A stretch of DNA of 13,921 nt, from the NCBI GenBank assembly GCA_021204765.1, contig JAJPYU010000031.1, positions 1-13,921 of the forward strand, given 5' to 3'. Shown here in pieces: positions 6,862 through 13,272 of the stretch (its first letter is position 1; every line of letters starts with the position of its first letter). The notes under the pieces were generated by a model. The model searched no databases and was not told the DNA's origin. It saw nothing but the letters and a program-made list of their open reading frames with translations. The DNA is from Clostridiales bacterium. GTDB lineage: Bacteria > Bacillota > Clostridia > Lachnospirales > Lachnospiraceae. The translations under genes were made by a program, and so were the position numbers.

Positions 6862-7932
6862 ATGAAGAAAATCATACTCACCGGCGGCGGTACCGCCGGC
6901 CACGTCACTCCGAATATAGCTCTTTTGCCCGGATTAAAAAAGCTGGGCTATGAGATCTTTTACATTGGTTCCTATCAGGGCATAGAGAAAGAACTCATTG
7001 AAAAGGAAGGTATACCCTACTATCCCATTTCATCCGGGAAACTGCGACGATATTTCGACCCGAAGAATATCTCCGATCCTTTTAAGGTGATAAAAGGCTA
7101 TAGACAGTCCAGGAAGCTCATGCGCAAGCTGAAGCCGGACATAGTCTTCTCCAAGGGCGGCTTCGTCTCCGTCCCTGTAGTGCTGGCCGCAAAGCACAGC
7201 CGTATCCCGGTGATCATCCACGAATCAGACATTACCCCGGGCCTGGCCAATAAACTGGCCATCCCCTCAGCCAGCAAGGTATGCTGCAACTTCCCCGAGA
7301 CCCTGGAGCACCTGCCCGAGGGTAAAGCCGTGGTCTCAGGCTCACCCATACGCCGTGAGCTTCTTACCGGAGACCCTGAGAAAGCCCGCATTTACACAGG
7401 CTTTACCTCCGACAAGCCGGTGATACTGGTGATCGGTGGCTCCCTGGGTTCAGTGACGGTAAACGAGGCAGTCAGAAAACTGCTGCCAACCCTGCTCAAA
7501 TCCTGGCAGGTCATACACCTCTGCGGCAAAGGGAATCTGGATCCCACTCTCAACAATGCTCCCGGCTATGTCCAGTATGAATATATCCGTGATGAGCTCC
7601 CTGATCTCTTCGCCCTTTCCGATCTGATGATATCCCGCGCCGGTGCCAATGCCATCTGTGAGCTTTTGGCACTCTGCAAGCCAAATATCCTTATTCCCTT
7701 ATCCAAGGCGGCCAGCCGCGGTGACCAGATCCTCAATGCAAACTCCTTTAAGAAACAGGGTTTTTCCTATGTCATCGAGGAAGAAGAGTTAAGTGACGAA
7801 TCACTTTCAGAGGCAATAACCCATGTATGGGAACATAAAGACTCCTATATTACCGCTATGAAAGAAAGCCGGAAGACTGACGCCATTGAAATTATTCTCG
7901 ATCTCATTGAAACGCTGCGCAAAAATAAATAA
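6862..7932 (+). CDS. murG: MurG-type UDP-GlcNAc transferase, 'HESD' subfamily
   Basis: Predicted to transfer GlcNAc from UDP-GlcNAc to undecaprenyl-PP-MurNAc-pentapeptide (lipid I), giving lipid II at the inner face of the membrane. The protein has 356 aa with a two-Rossmann GT-B fold. The N-terminal glycine loop is GGGTAGHVTP (8-17), the middle motif FSKGGFVSVPVV, and the acceptor/donor loop IHESDITPGLANK. The C-terminal donor-site helix is SRAGANAICELLAL, followed by LIPLSKAASRGDQILNA. Canonical MurG (for example in B. subtilis) has GGTGGH and HEQN with a different C-terminal loop. This version resembles, from memory, the second MurG of the Bacillus cereus group. It stands alone, outside any dcw cluster, and is the only plus-strand gene. 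Glycosyltransferase identity is secure; acceptor identity is less so. Confidence 0.9.
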   Translation: MKKIILTGGGTAGHVTPNIALLPGLKKLGYEIFYIGSYQGIEKELIEKEGIPYYPISSGKLRRYFDPKNISDPFKVIKGYRQSRKLMRKLKPDIVFSKGGFVSVPVVLAAKHSRIPVIIHESDITPGLANKLAIPSASKVCCNFPETLEHLPEGKAVVSGSPIRRELLTGDPEKARIYTGFTSDKPVILVIGGSLGSVTVNEAVRKLLPTLLKSWQVIHLCGKGNLDPTLNNAPGYVQYEYIRDELPDLFALSDLMISRAGANAICELLALCKPNILIPLSKAASRGDQILNANSFKKQGFSYVIEEEELSDESLSEAITHVWEHKDSYITAMKESRKTDAIEIILDLIETLRKNK

Positions 7933-7970
7933 GCTTCAGGTTCCCGCTTTCAAAAGCAATCATATTATCC

Positions 7971-8010
7971 CTGGCCACAGTACCCGTCAAAGCGTATCTG
8001 TGGCCAGTTT
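7971..8010. terminator. Inverted repeat at the murG/HIT convergent junction, possible terminator
   Basis: Perfect 10-bp arms CTGGCCACAG (7971-7980) and CTGTGGCCAG (7998-8007) with a 17-nt loop. On the plus strand only TTTCTC follows, so it would be a weak intrinsic terminator for murG. The minus side has no U-run. The right arm lies inside the last codons of the HIT gene. Confidence 0.42.
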
Positions 8011-8412
8011 CTCACTGAGCTCACTTATTTCTCCATCAGTGATATCCATATGATTCCACCCCAGCCGGTCTTCATTTCCGTCGCCGATATATCTGGGAAT
8101 CAGGTGCATATGAAAATGAAACACAGTCTGCCCTGCCACCTCTCCGTTATTCTGTACTACGTTGAAACCATCACAGTCAAGCACATCGGTCATGTGCGCA
8201 GCCAGCCTCTTTGCCAGCAGAAAGACTTTTGATGCAGTCTCATCCGGCAGCTCGTAAATATTCGCAGCATGATCCTTTGGCAGTATCAGGGCATGACCTC
8301 TCGTGGCCGGACTCGCATCCAGAATTACCGTAAACATCTCATCCTCATAAATGACATTGGTGGGAATATCCCCGTTTGCCAGCTTACAGAAAATACAGTT
8401 CTCAACCTTCAT
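7987..8412 (-). CDS. HIT-family (Hint-like) nucleotide hydrolase/transferase
   Basis: 141-aa histidine-triad protein. Such enzymes hydrolyse adenosine phosphoramidates or related nucleotides in the cytoplasm; the physiological substrate is usually unknown. CIFCKLANGDIP near the N terminus is the classic Hint opening with a Cys-x-x-Cys pair. FNVVQNNGEVAGQTVFHFH contains the helix and strand leading to the catalytic triad FHFHMHLIPR. An open frame extends upstream to 8511, but the ATG at 8412 has AAGGAGG (8421-8427) 8 nt before it and gives the normal family length, so I use it. A promoter at 8468-8496 suggests transcription separate from the Tad operon. Its 3' end overlaps the inverted repeat shared with murG. 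Confidence 0.94.
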   Translation of the reverse strand: MKVENCIFCKLANGDIPTNVIYEDEMFTVILDASPATRGHALILPKDHAANIYELPDETASKVFLLAKRLAAHMTDVLDCDGFNVVQNNGEVAGQTVFHFHMHLIPRYIGDGNEDRLGWNHMDITDGEISELSEKLATDTL

Positions 8413-8420
8413 GGTATCGT

Positions 8421-8427
8421 CCTCCTT
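8421..8427 (-). promoter_or_regulatory. Ribosome-binding site fixing the HIT start
   Basis: AAGGAGG, 8 nt before the ATG at 8412. It lies inside the longer open frame and argues against the upstream start at 8511. Confidence 0.85.
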
Positions 8428-8467
8428 ACCTGCAGTGTCTTTTTGCACTGGTTTTTTAACTTCTTTA

Positions 8468-8496
8468 AGTATAAGGAAGAATATCATAAAAATCAA
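8468..8496 (-). promoter_or_regulatory. Sigma-A-type promoter for the HIT gene
   Basis: On the minus strand: TTGATT (8491-8496), a 17-bp spacer, TATACT (8468-8473). The TGA in the -35 hexamer is the stop codon of the FHA gene (8493-8495). The leader would be about 50 nt. Confidence 0.7.
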
Positions 8497-9812
8497 CACC
8501 GTCTGCACCACACCATGTATTCTTCCGTGGCAAATACTATCCTGTCCCCATCCTTTAATTCTGTGGGTGTATTCATAGGAATCAGATTATTATTCACATA
8601 AGTGCCGTTGGTAGAATTAAAGTCTTCCACAAAGAGTCTGTCATCTTCCGTATACAATCTGGCATGAACGCGACTGACTGTCCTGGCCTTTAACACCCCA
8701 TTTGAGCGTGACGGATCGCTGCCTACTACAAAGGGGAAATTATTCAGATGCACATCCTCCTCTATACCTTCTCCCCGGTATGCCAGCTCCCAGGATTTAA
8801 CAGCCTCATCCGGCGACAGGAACTGTGTGGCACCCACTTCACCCTCATCGTCTTCTAATATGTCCTTGCTGTACATGGGCAGGACCGGCTCCTCCACAGA
8901 CAGTCGCTCCCTGCGCAGGGACTTTCTTCTGTCCTTCAGTCCGGCTTCCTTCTCTATAACCCCTTTTTTTATGTTTTCCTTTTTTATATTATCCTTCTTT
9001 GCTTTCTTCTCCTGACCCCTGTGTTTCTTTTTCTTGTGTCCCGGCTGTTCCTCAGGGCTGTCCCAGAGAAACTCCATATCATCATCTTCGTCTTTAAATA
9101 CATCTGAAGCCGGTTTTCTTTCCTCCATCCAGGACAGGTCCCTGTCCCTGATTCCCATTGGATGAGGCGGCGCTGATGACATTATTGAATCTGACACAGC
9201 CGGTCTGCCCGGTGTACCATATGTCATTACCCTCCCAGGCTTATCATTATCTGCCAGATTCATACACTCTATACAGTCTGATACCATAAAAGGGCCTCGT
9301 ACGCAACGGTCATACATCTCATATCCCATCCTGACAGCAATCTGATCCCCATGGTCCAGATATTTTAAAATTTCCTCAAAAAGTGTTCTCATCCCGGCAG
9401 ACGAAATCCCATCAGCAGTTTCCTCCCCGGCATTGCCCAGTCCCGGCACATAGCAGAATTTTATCCTGTCCGATACGCGGTCATAATAAATCATATCTGC
9501 CGGAAAACTTATGCTCTCATCATCCAGCAGATACTCTTCCATAGCTGACTTCATCTCCATAATACCGGAGAGTATCATTTTTATCTGCGCATTTCCAACC
9601 GGATTCATGATAAAAATATTCCGCATTGACTGCAGGCCTCCTACCTCATACCAGTATTCCGCCCCTCCCTCAGTCTTTATCAGCTGAAACTGCAACAGAC
9701 AGGAAATGTCATTGTGCATGATCATTTTCAGCTCATATTTCTCATAAGGAAAATTTGCCCCCTTAACTATCATGTAGCTCTTTTTCGCCGTTCTCATATA
9801 TTCTACATTCAT
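8493..9812 (-). CDS. DUF6382-like / FHA-domain protein of the Tad locus
   Basis: 439-aa protein, apparently cytoplasmic because no signal peptide or membrane segment is evident. Residues 1-185 match, from memory, the DUF6382 domain that Lachnospiraceae often fuse to FHA. Residues 186-320 form a low-complexity linker with a strongly basic stretch (258-305, many KK/IKK repeats). The FHA domain runs from about 355 to 435 with core motifs VVGSD (362-366), SRVHAR (380-385) and NSTNGTYVN (399-407), all residues expected for phosphothreonine binding. The ATG at 9812 has a GGGGGG run 10 nt upstream. It is 15 bp downstream of the small tadE-like gene, so it probably closes the Tad operon. The likely role is phosphorylation-dependent regulation or scaffolding of pilus assembly (inference). 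Confidence 0.88.
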   Translation of the reverse strand: MNVEYMRTAKKSYMIVKGANFPYEKYELKMIMHNDISCLLQFQLIKTEGGAEYWYEVGGLQSMRNIFIMNPVGNAQIKMILSGIMEMKSAMEEYLLDDESISFPADMIYYDRVSDRIKFCYVPGLGNAGEETADGISSAGMRTLFEEILKYLDHGDQIAVRMGYEMYDRCVRGPFMVSDCIECMNLADNDKPGRVMTYGTPGRPAVSDSIMSSAPPHPMGIRDRDLSWMEERKPASDVFKDEDDDMEFLWDSPEEQPGHKKKKHRGQEKKAKKDNIKKENIKKGVIEKEAGLKDRRKSLRRERLSVEEPVLPMYSKDILEDDEGEVGATQFLSPDEAVKSWELAYRGEGIEEDVHLNNFPFVVGSDPSRSNGVLKARTVSRVHARLYTEDDRLFVEDFNSTNGTYVNNNLIPMNTPTELKDGDRIVFATEEYMVWCRRC

Positions 9813-9827
9813 CTCAGATCATCCCCC

Positions 9828-10055
9828 CTATTCCAACCTGTCAGTAATGGTATCCGCCAGACTGTCTATTGAGGTTCCGGCAAGAAAATTTCCTCTCGTA
9901 TCCAGTTCCACCAGATCCTCAGTATCAGCGGCGGCCTCACTGATCCCCTGATACCAGTTAATGCATATGCAGAGCATAAAAGCCACAAGTGCCACTATAA
10001 TGGGATAGAGAAAAACAGCCTCCACGGTAAAAGATCCCTTTAACCTGATCTTCAA
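9828..10055 (-). CDS. Small TadE-like pseudopilin with TTG start
   Basis: 75-aa protein with a short basic leader MKIRLKG followed by SFTVEAVFLYPIIVALVAFM, the classic class III prepilin motif: cleavage after Gly7 and Glu at +5, then a hydrophobic stalk. The remainder is a short acidic helix. The frame contains no ATG or GTG before the motif and an in-frame TAG lies just upstream, so the start must be the TTG at 10055. GGGAGG lies at 10066-10071, 10 nt away, directly after the stop codon of the peptidase gene, which implies coupling. It is predicted to be processed by the neighbouring peptidase and act as a minor pilin of the Tad apparatus. Confidence 0.87.
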   Translation of the reverse strand: MKIRLKGSFTVEAVFLYPIIVALVAFMLCICINWYQGISEAAADTEDLVELDTRGNFLAGTSIDSLADTITDRLE

Positions 10056-10065
10056 GTCACATTCA

Positions 10066-10071
10066 CCTCCC
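10066..10071 (-). promoter_or_regulatory. Ribosome-binding site for the TTG-started tadE-like gene
   Basis: GGGAGG, overlapping the last base of the peptidase TAG codon and 10 nt before the TTG at 10055. It decides an unusual start that an ATG-only search would miss. Confidence 0.75.
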
Positions 10072-10511
10072 TACACTGTCAGTGCCAAAAGCAGCACATC
10101 TGAGATCAGCACAAAGGGAGCAAAGGGCAGGCTTTCTTTTCTGGTACATTTCTTCGCTGCCAGTAATATGACACCACAGACTGCGCAGATGGTCGTTGCG
10201 GCAAACAGCAGAAACAGGTTATTCCACAGCCCCAGGCATATACCGGTGATACAAAACATCAGCCCGTCCCCCATGCCTATGCTCTCCTTTGTGGCCAGAG
10301 CCATGAGAAGCAGTGCTCCTCCCACACAGGCCCCTCCGATCATTTTTGATATTGAAAATTCCCCCGCGGCCATGATCACACATACCATAACGAAGCCGCT
10401 AAACCCTATAAACGGCAGAGGAAATTCTCTCTTCTTTATATCCAGCCATGCCAGGACAGTAAGTATCCCCAGCAGGACACAATTCTCAGGTATATCCATA
10501 AAAATCTCCAT
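10071..10511 (-). CDS. Prepilin peptidase, short A24-family (TadV/CpaA-like)
   Basis: Aspartic protease of the membrane that removes leader peptides from pilins and pseudopilins. About 146 aa, several membrane helices, no N-terminal methyltransferase domain, as in TadV/CpaA. The first catalytic Asp is in AWLDIKKREFP (Asp24 counting from the 10511 start), and the second in the GMGDG motif (Asp82). The upstream open frame to 10538 begins only with TTG. The ATG at 10511 has AAGG nearby. The ATG at 10499 has GGAG 6 nt upstream and is equally possible (142 aa). It sits between two pseudopilin genes and is the only peptidase gene seen in the window, so it is the likely processor of all three pilin-like proteins. 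Confidence 0.9.
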   Translation of the reverse strand: MEIFMDIPENCVLLGILTVLAWLDIKKREFPLPFIGFSGFVMVCVIMAAGEFSISKMIGGACVGGALLLMALATKESIGMGDGLMFCITGICLGLWNNLFLLFAATTICAVCGVILLAAKKCTRKESLPFAPFVLISDVLLLALTV

Positions 10512-10543
10512 TCCGCCGCCTTTTTGCCGACGGCACAAATAGC

Positions 10544-10565
10544 TGTGAAAGACAGATCTTTCACA
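10544..10565 (-). other. Intercistronic hairpin upstream of the prepilin peptidase gene
   Basis: Perfect 9-bp inverted repeat TGTGAAAGA (10544-10552) / TCTTTCACA (10557-10565) with a 4-nt loop, in the 73-bp gap between two Tad genes. No U-tract follows on the minus strand, so termination is unlikely. An RNA-stability or processing element is possible. Confidence 0.6.
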
Positions 10566-10584
10566 ATACCATCCTCATATGGCA

Positions 10585-11475
10585 CTACCCACACTTCGAG
10601 CAGGCATGCCGATCTCCCACATCATCTATATTCACCTTGTATATGGTCCGTTTTAAGCTGCTGCAGTTTAAATCGCTGTGATACTCCGTCCCATAGTCAG
10701 TGACATACACCAGGCTGCTGCCATTGTAGCAGCTGCAGGGATAATATATCCCCCCGCTCTTATTCCGCAGGGAATCTATCTCTGAGAAAGAGACGCTCCT
10801 GGTGGAAAGCTTAAGATATGAGCAGTCCGCAGAAGTATGGTAAGCACTTCCGGTCGGCGTAATATACACATATTCCGCATCCTCACTGCCATCGTCCCCC
10901 GGATCGTCCCCTGTCCATTTCTTCATCTTCACGCACTGGGACACCGGGAGAGATGACAGCTTCCAGAAAGCAATGGGCAGCTTTGCATCATAGCTGGCCA
11001 CCAAAGTTACATAATCTTCCTCCGAGCTCTCATCGTACAGAACGATACTTGCCAGATCATTGGTCAGAACTGAGCTCTCATATCCGTGATCATTCATGTA
11101 TTTGCGAAACAGCAGCTGTTCCTCGGCCACGCTCACCACCGTGGTGAGGGCAGACCCATCCTCATCATGACAGGCAGAGGCAGTCATCCGCGCTGCATAC
11201 TGGAGTCCGGCATTGACTTGAGTCTGAAGCTTCAGCACCGGGAAAATCCCCAACACGACCAGGGCGGCGAATAGAAAGAGCGGCAGTACGAAAGCTGCCT
11301 CCACCGTAAAGCTTGCTCTCAGACGGGCCTGCTGCAGTGCCTTCGCAAATGTTTTTGGAAAATGTGTATGCATTAACATATATCTCTTATTGTTCCGCAT
11401 GCGATTTGAGAGAGATTTCGGGTTTTCAGAGGTATGTATATGACAGTTTTTATTATGGGTGCAAAGGCACTGCAT
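10585..11475 (-). CDS. TadE-like pseudopilin with C-terminal Cys/His double repeat
   Basis: 296 aa. SFTVEAAFVLPLFLFAALVV (55-74) is the TadE/pseudopilin motif; cleavage would fall after Ala54 with Glu at +5. The leader is unusually long (54 residues) and begins MQCLCTHNKNCHIH, rich in Cys and His. The start at 11475 is supported by AAAGGAGG (11484-11491), 8 nt upstream, although inner Met codons (26, 33, 35) would give ordinary leader lengths. After the stalk comes an extracytoplasmic domain. Residues 203-250 and 257-295 then form two related units, each with a GxxYHxxxxCxxLK pattern and a closing Cys pair (C-x-C, then C-x-x-C). That could bind metal or form disulfides. It lies 29 bp after the DUF5702-like gene. 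Confidence 0.85.
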   Translation of the reverse strand: MQCLCTHNKNCHIHTSENPKSLSNRMRNNKRYMLMHTHFPKTFAKALQQARLRASFTVEAAFVLPLFLFAALVVLGIFPVLKLQTQVNAGLQYAARMTASACHDEDGSALTTVVSVAEEQLLFRKYMNDHGYESSVLTNDLASIVLYDESSEEDYVTLVASYDAKLPIAFWKLSSLPVSQCVKMKKWTGDDPGDDGSEDAEYVYITPTGSAYHTSADCSYLKLSTRSVSFSEIDSLRNKSGGIYYPCSCYNGSSLVYVTDYGTEYHSDLNCSSLKRTIYKVNIDDVGDRHACSKCG

Positions 11476-11483
11476 CAGGTCCG

Positions 11484-11491
11484 CCTCCTTT
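11484..11491 (-). promoter_or_regulatory. Strong ribosome-binding site for the long-leader TadE-like gene
   Basis: AAAGGAGG, 8 nt before the ATG at 11475. It supports translation of the unusual 54-residue leader rather than an internal start. Confidence 0.75.
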
Positions 11492-11504
11492 CTGCTCCAG
11501 TATT

Positions 11505-12998
11505 TTATTCTGATAATTTCAAAAACGATATGTCGGCCTGCTCAGTAAAGCTGTACGCCCCCGGAGAATCAGACCCCAGAGTGACAAAGTTCCAGAACAG
11601 GGCATCGCTCTGATAGGTATAATCGCACTCGGCATAGGCCAGCATCTGATCCATCTTTATGTCCAGGTTATTTTCCACTATATCCATGGCGCGGCAGGTC
11701 AGTTTGTCCGTATTCACAGAGGCCAGCAGTATCTCAAGATAGTTGGAATAAGACAGGCCCTTTGTCTGATCCTTTCCCTCAGTGGCCATGACAGTGGATG
11801 GCAGGGAGGCCAGATCCGTGTGCCACTGCTCCTCCGTCTTCACTAATGCAACCTTACCTCCCTCCAGGAGTATCCGTACATCAGAGATTGATTCGGCGTA
11901 GGCCCAGGCCGCCAGCATACCCTGTTCCACCAGGGGCTCCAGCCCCGGAGAGAGAGCTGCTGCGGAAATAATTCCCGCCACGGTGGTCACCTCAGCTTTC
12001 TTATCCTCGTGAGTTTCCAAATAGAGCATATTAGCGGCCTCCCTCATGAGCAGTATCTTCCTGACCACAGCCTTAAGGTTCGCCTGATCCGTATCCTTCC
12101 CGGCGATCATGTACTCCAGCTCATAGTCAAGGGCATGATCATCAGAGTCCTCAGTGGCGTCATTGAAATACTCGTCCAGATAGATGTAAAACCAGACGGA
12201 CTGCAGAGCCGTGTCATCACTGCTGACTGTGGTATTACCTGTCTCAAGGCTGCGGGTATAAGTGGAATAGCTGCTGTCTATAGCCTTTGAAGAGAAACTG
12301 CTGTCAGGCATGACTATGGCGAGTATCCCGTTTTTAGCAACATTTTTCACCCACTTTAAGGGGTTCTCCTCTATCTTAATGTGGGATATCTCAGCTGCTG
12401 TCCCGGAACTACTCTCACTGCTGCCCCCATCCGCAGAGTCTGCCTCGGCTGCAGCACGGGCTGCAGCTTCGGAATCCTCCAGATTATCCAACACGTCCAA
12501 TACCACCTCCTCCAGATCATCACCCTCGTCATCCGTATCCTGACCCGCTATCCAGTCAAGGAGATCATCTGCCACCGTGGAAGCCAGGTTCTTTTTCATC
12601 ATCTCCTCAGCTTGTTCCCTGAAAGCCTCGCCATGCTTATCAGAGACCAGCTGGTAGGAGGTCACGGACATATCTTTCAGATGGATGGGCAGAACATAAT
12701 AATTGTCTCCTATGATACTGTCTGCCCTGTCCCCCTCTATAGCCTCCTTCTCCAGACTTTCCAGAGTCGTAAACCCGGGTATGTCCCCATCAGGTGCCTC
12801 CCAGAACATCAGCCTGTAATTCTGCCAGAGCTCCCTTTGATAAGAGGCCAGCACGGTATCCGTGGCCTGGGCTGTGCTGATTTCGGCATTTGCAGCCAGA
12901 CCGCTCACCCGTCCGGCCTCCAGAAAGGCGAAGACCGCCGAAAAAAATGCGGTGATAAGCAACGCCAGAGACAGGGTAATGCTCCCCTTCTTCCTCAT
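11505..12998 (-). CDS. DUF5702-like, TadG-type surface/pilus-associated protein
   Basis: About 497 aa with one N-terminal membrane segment (KKGSITLSLALLITAFFSAVFAFLEAGR) and a large outside domain. The start region, the following LASYQRELWQNYRLMFWEA stretch and the location resemble, from memory, the DUF5702 family found beside Tad genes in Lachnospiraceae; such proteins are often likened to TadG. A Ser/Ala/Glu-rich linker lies at about residues 171-206. The Gly-Ser-Ile-Thr before the membrane segment lacks the +5 Glu of pilins, so peptidase processing is not expected. The ATG at 12998 overlaps the pilin TGA (TGATG); a GTG at 13001 is an alternative start. The ribosome-binding site is weak, which fits coupling to the pilin gene. 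Its function is unknown beyond pilus association. Confidence 0.82.
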   Translation of the reverse strand: MRKKGSITLSLALLITAFFSAVFAFLEAGRVSGLAANAEISTAQATDTVLASYQRELWQNYRLMFWEAPDGDIPGFTTLESLEKEAIEGDRADSIIGDNYYVLPIHLKDMSVTSYQLVSDKHGEAFREQAEEMMKKNLASTVADDLLDWIAGQDTDDEGDDLEEVVLDVLDNLEDSEAAARAAAEADSADGGSSESSSGTAAEISHIKIEENPLKWVKNVAKNGILAIVMPDSSFSSKAIDSSYSTYTRSLETGNTTVSSDDTALQSVWFYIYLDEYFNDATEDSDDHALDYELEYMIAGKDTDQANLKAVVRKILLMREAANMLYLETHEDKKAEVTTVAGIISAAALSPGLEPLVEQGMLAAWAYAESISDVRILLEGGKVALVKTEEQWHTDLASLPSTVMATEGKDQTKGLSYSNYLEILLASVNTDKLTCRAMDIVENNLDIKMDQMLAYAECDYTYQSDALFWNFVTLGSDSPGAYSFTEQADISFLKLSE

Positions 12999-13165
12999 CA
13001 CAGTGACTCAGCCTGACTGCTGATGTTGGAGAAGGTATTGTTCACCAGATTGGTAAGCTGTGTCTTGAAGATAAGTATCAGTCCGATAATGACCACCAGG
13101 ATCAGTATGATCTCCACTGTTCCGATACCTTTCTCTTCATTTAAAAATCTCTTAAGTTCCCTCAT
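12998..13165 (-). CDS. flp: Flp1-like type IVb pilin (55 aa)
   Basis: Small pilin, likely the major fibre subunit. The translation begins MRELKRFLNEEKGIGTVEII and continues with LILVVIIGLILIFKTQLTNL, ending in SSQAESL. The class III prepilin motif is clear: charged 13-residue leader, cleavage after Gly13, mature start IGTVE with Glu at +5, then a hydrophobic helix of about 16 residues. The ATG at 13165 has AAAGGAG (13173-13179) 7 nt upstream, the best ribosome-binding site of the locus, as expected for an abundant subunit. The TGA overlaps the start of the DUF5702-like gene. It lies directly after tadC, the usual Firmicute order. Confidence 0.92.
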   Translation of the reverse strand: MRELKRFLNEEKGIGTVEIILILVVIIGLILIFKTQLTNLVNNTFSNISSQAESL

Positions 13166-13214
13166 CACTTTTCTCCTTTCTTATTAAAATTAAGATCCAG
13201 CACAAGTAGATCAG

Positions 13215-13220
13215 ATTATA
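13215..13220 (-). promoter_or_regulatory. Possible -10 element for the pilin gene
   Basis: A perfect TATAAT on the minus strand lies about 50 nt before the pilin ATG. No recognisable -35 stands at the right distance; that position is occupied by a hairpin. A separate pilin promoter is plausible but not shown. Confidence 0.4.
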
Positions 13221-13230
13221 CCTGCGGATT

Positions 13231-13256
13231 GCTCAGCACTTCGGTCTGTGCTAAGC
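13231..13256 (-). other. Hairpin between tadC and the pilin gene
   Basis: Arms 13231-13239 (GCTCAGCAC) and 13248-13256 (GTGCTAAGC) form a 9-bp stem with one G-U pair on the minus strand and an 8-nt loop. No U-run follows. It could stabilise a processed pilin mRNA or form part of a regulatory site. Confidence 0.55.
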
Positions 13257-13272
13257 TGTCCTCATCTTCATT

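Noticed and set aside
8413..8511. N-terminal extension of the HIT protein that looks like a membrane anchor (VLIFMIFFLIL)
   Set aside because: The stretch overlaps the end of the FHA gene and a promoter; the strong ribosome-binding site at 8421-8427 and family length place the start at 8412.
12381..13016. Plus-strand open frame of 211 codons opposite the DUF5702-like gene
   Set aside because: Antisense shadow with no start signal and Cys/His-rich random-looking translation.
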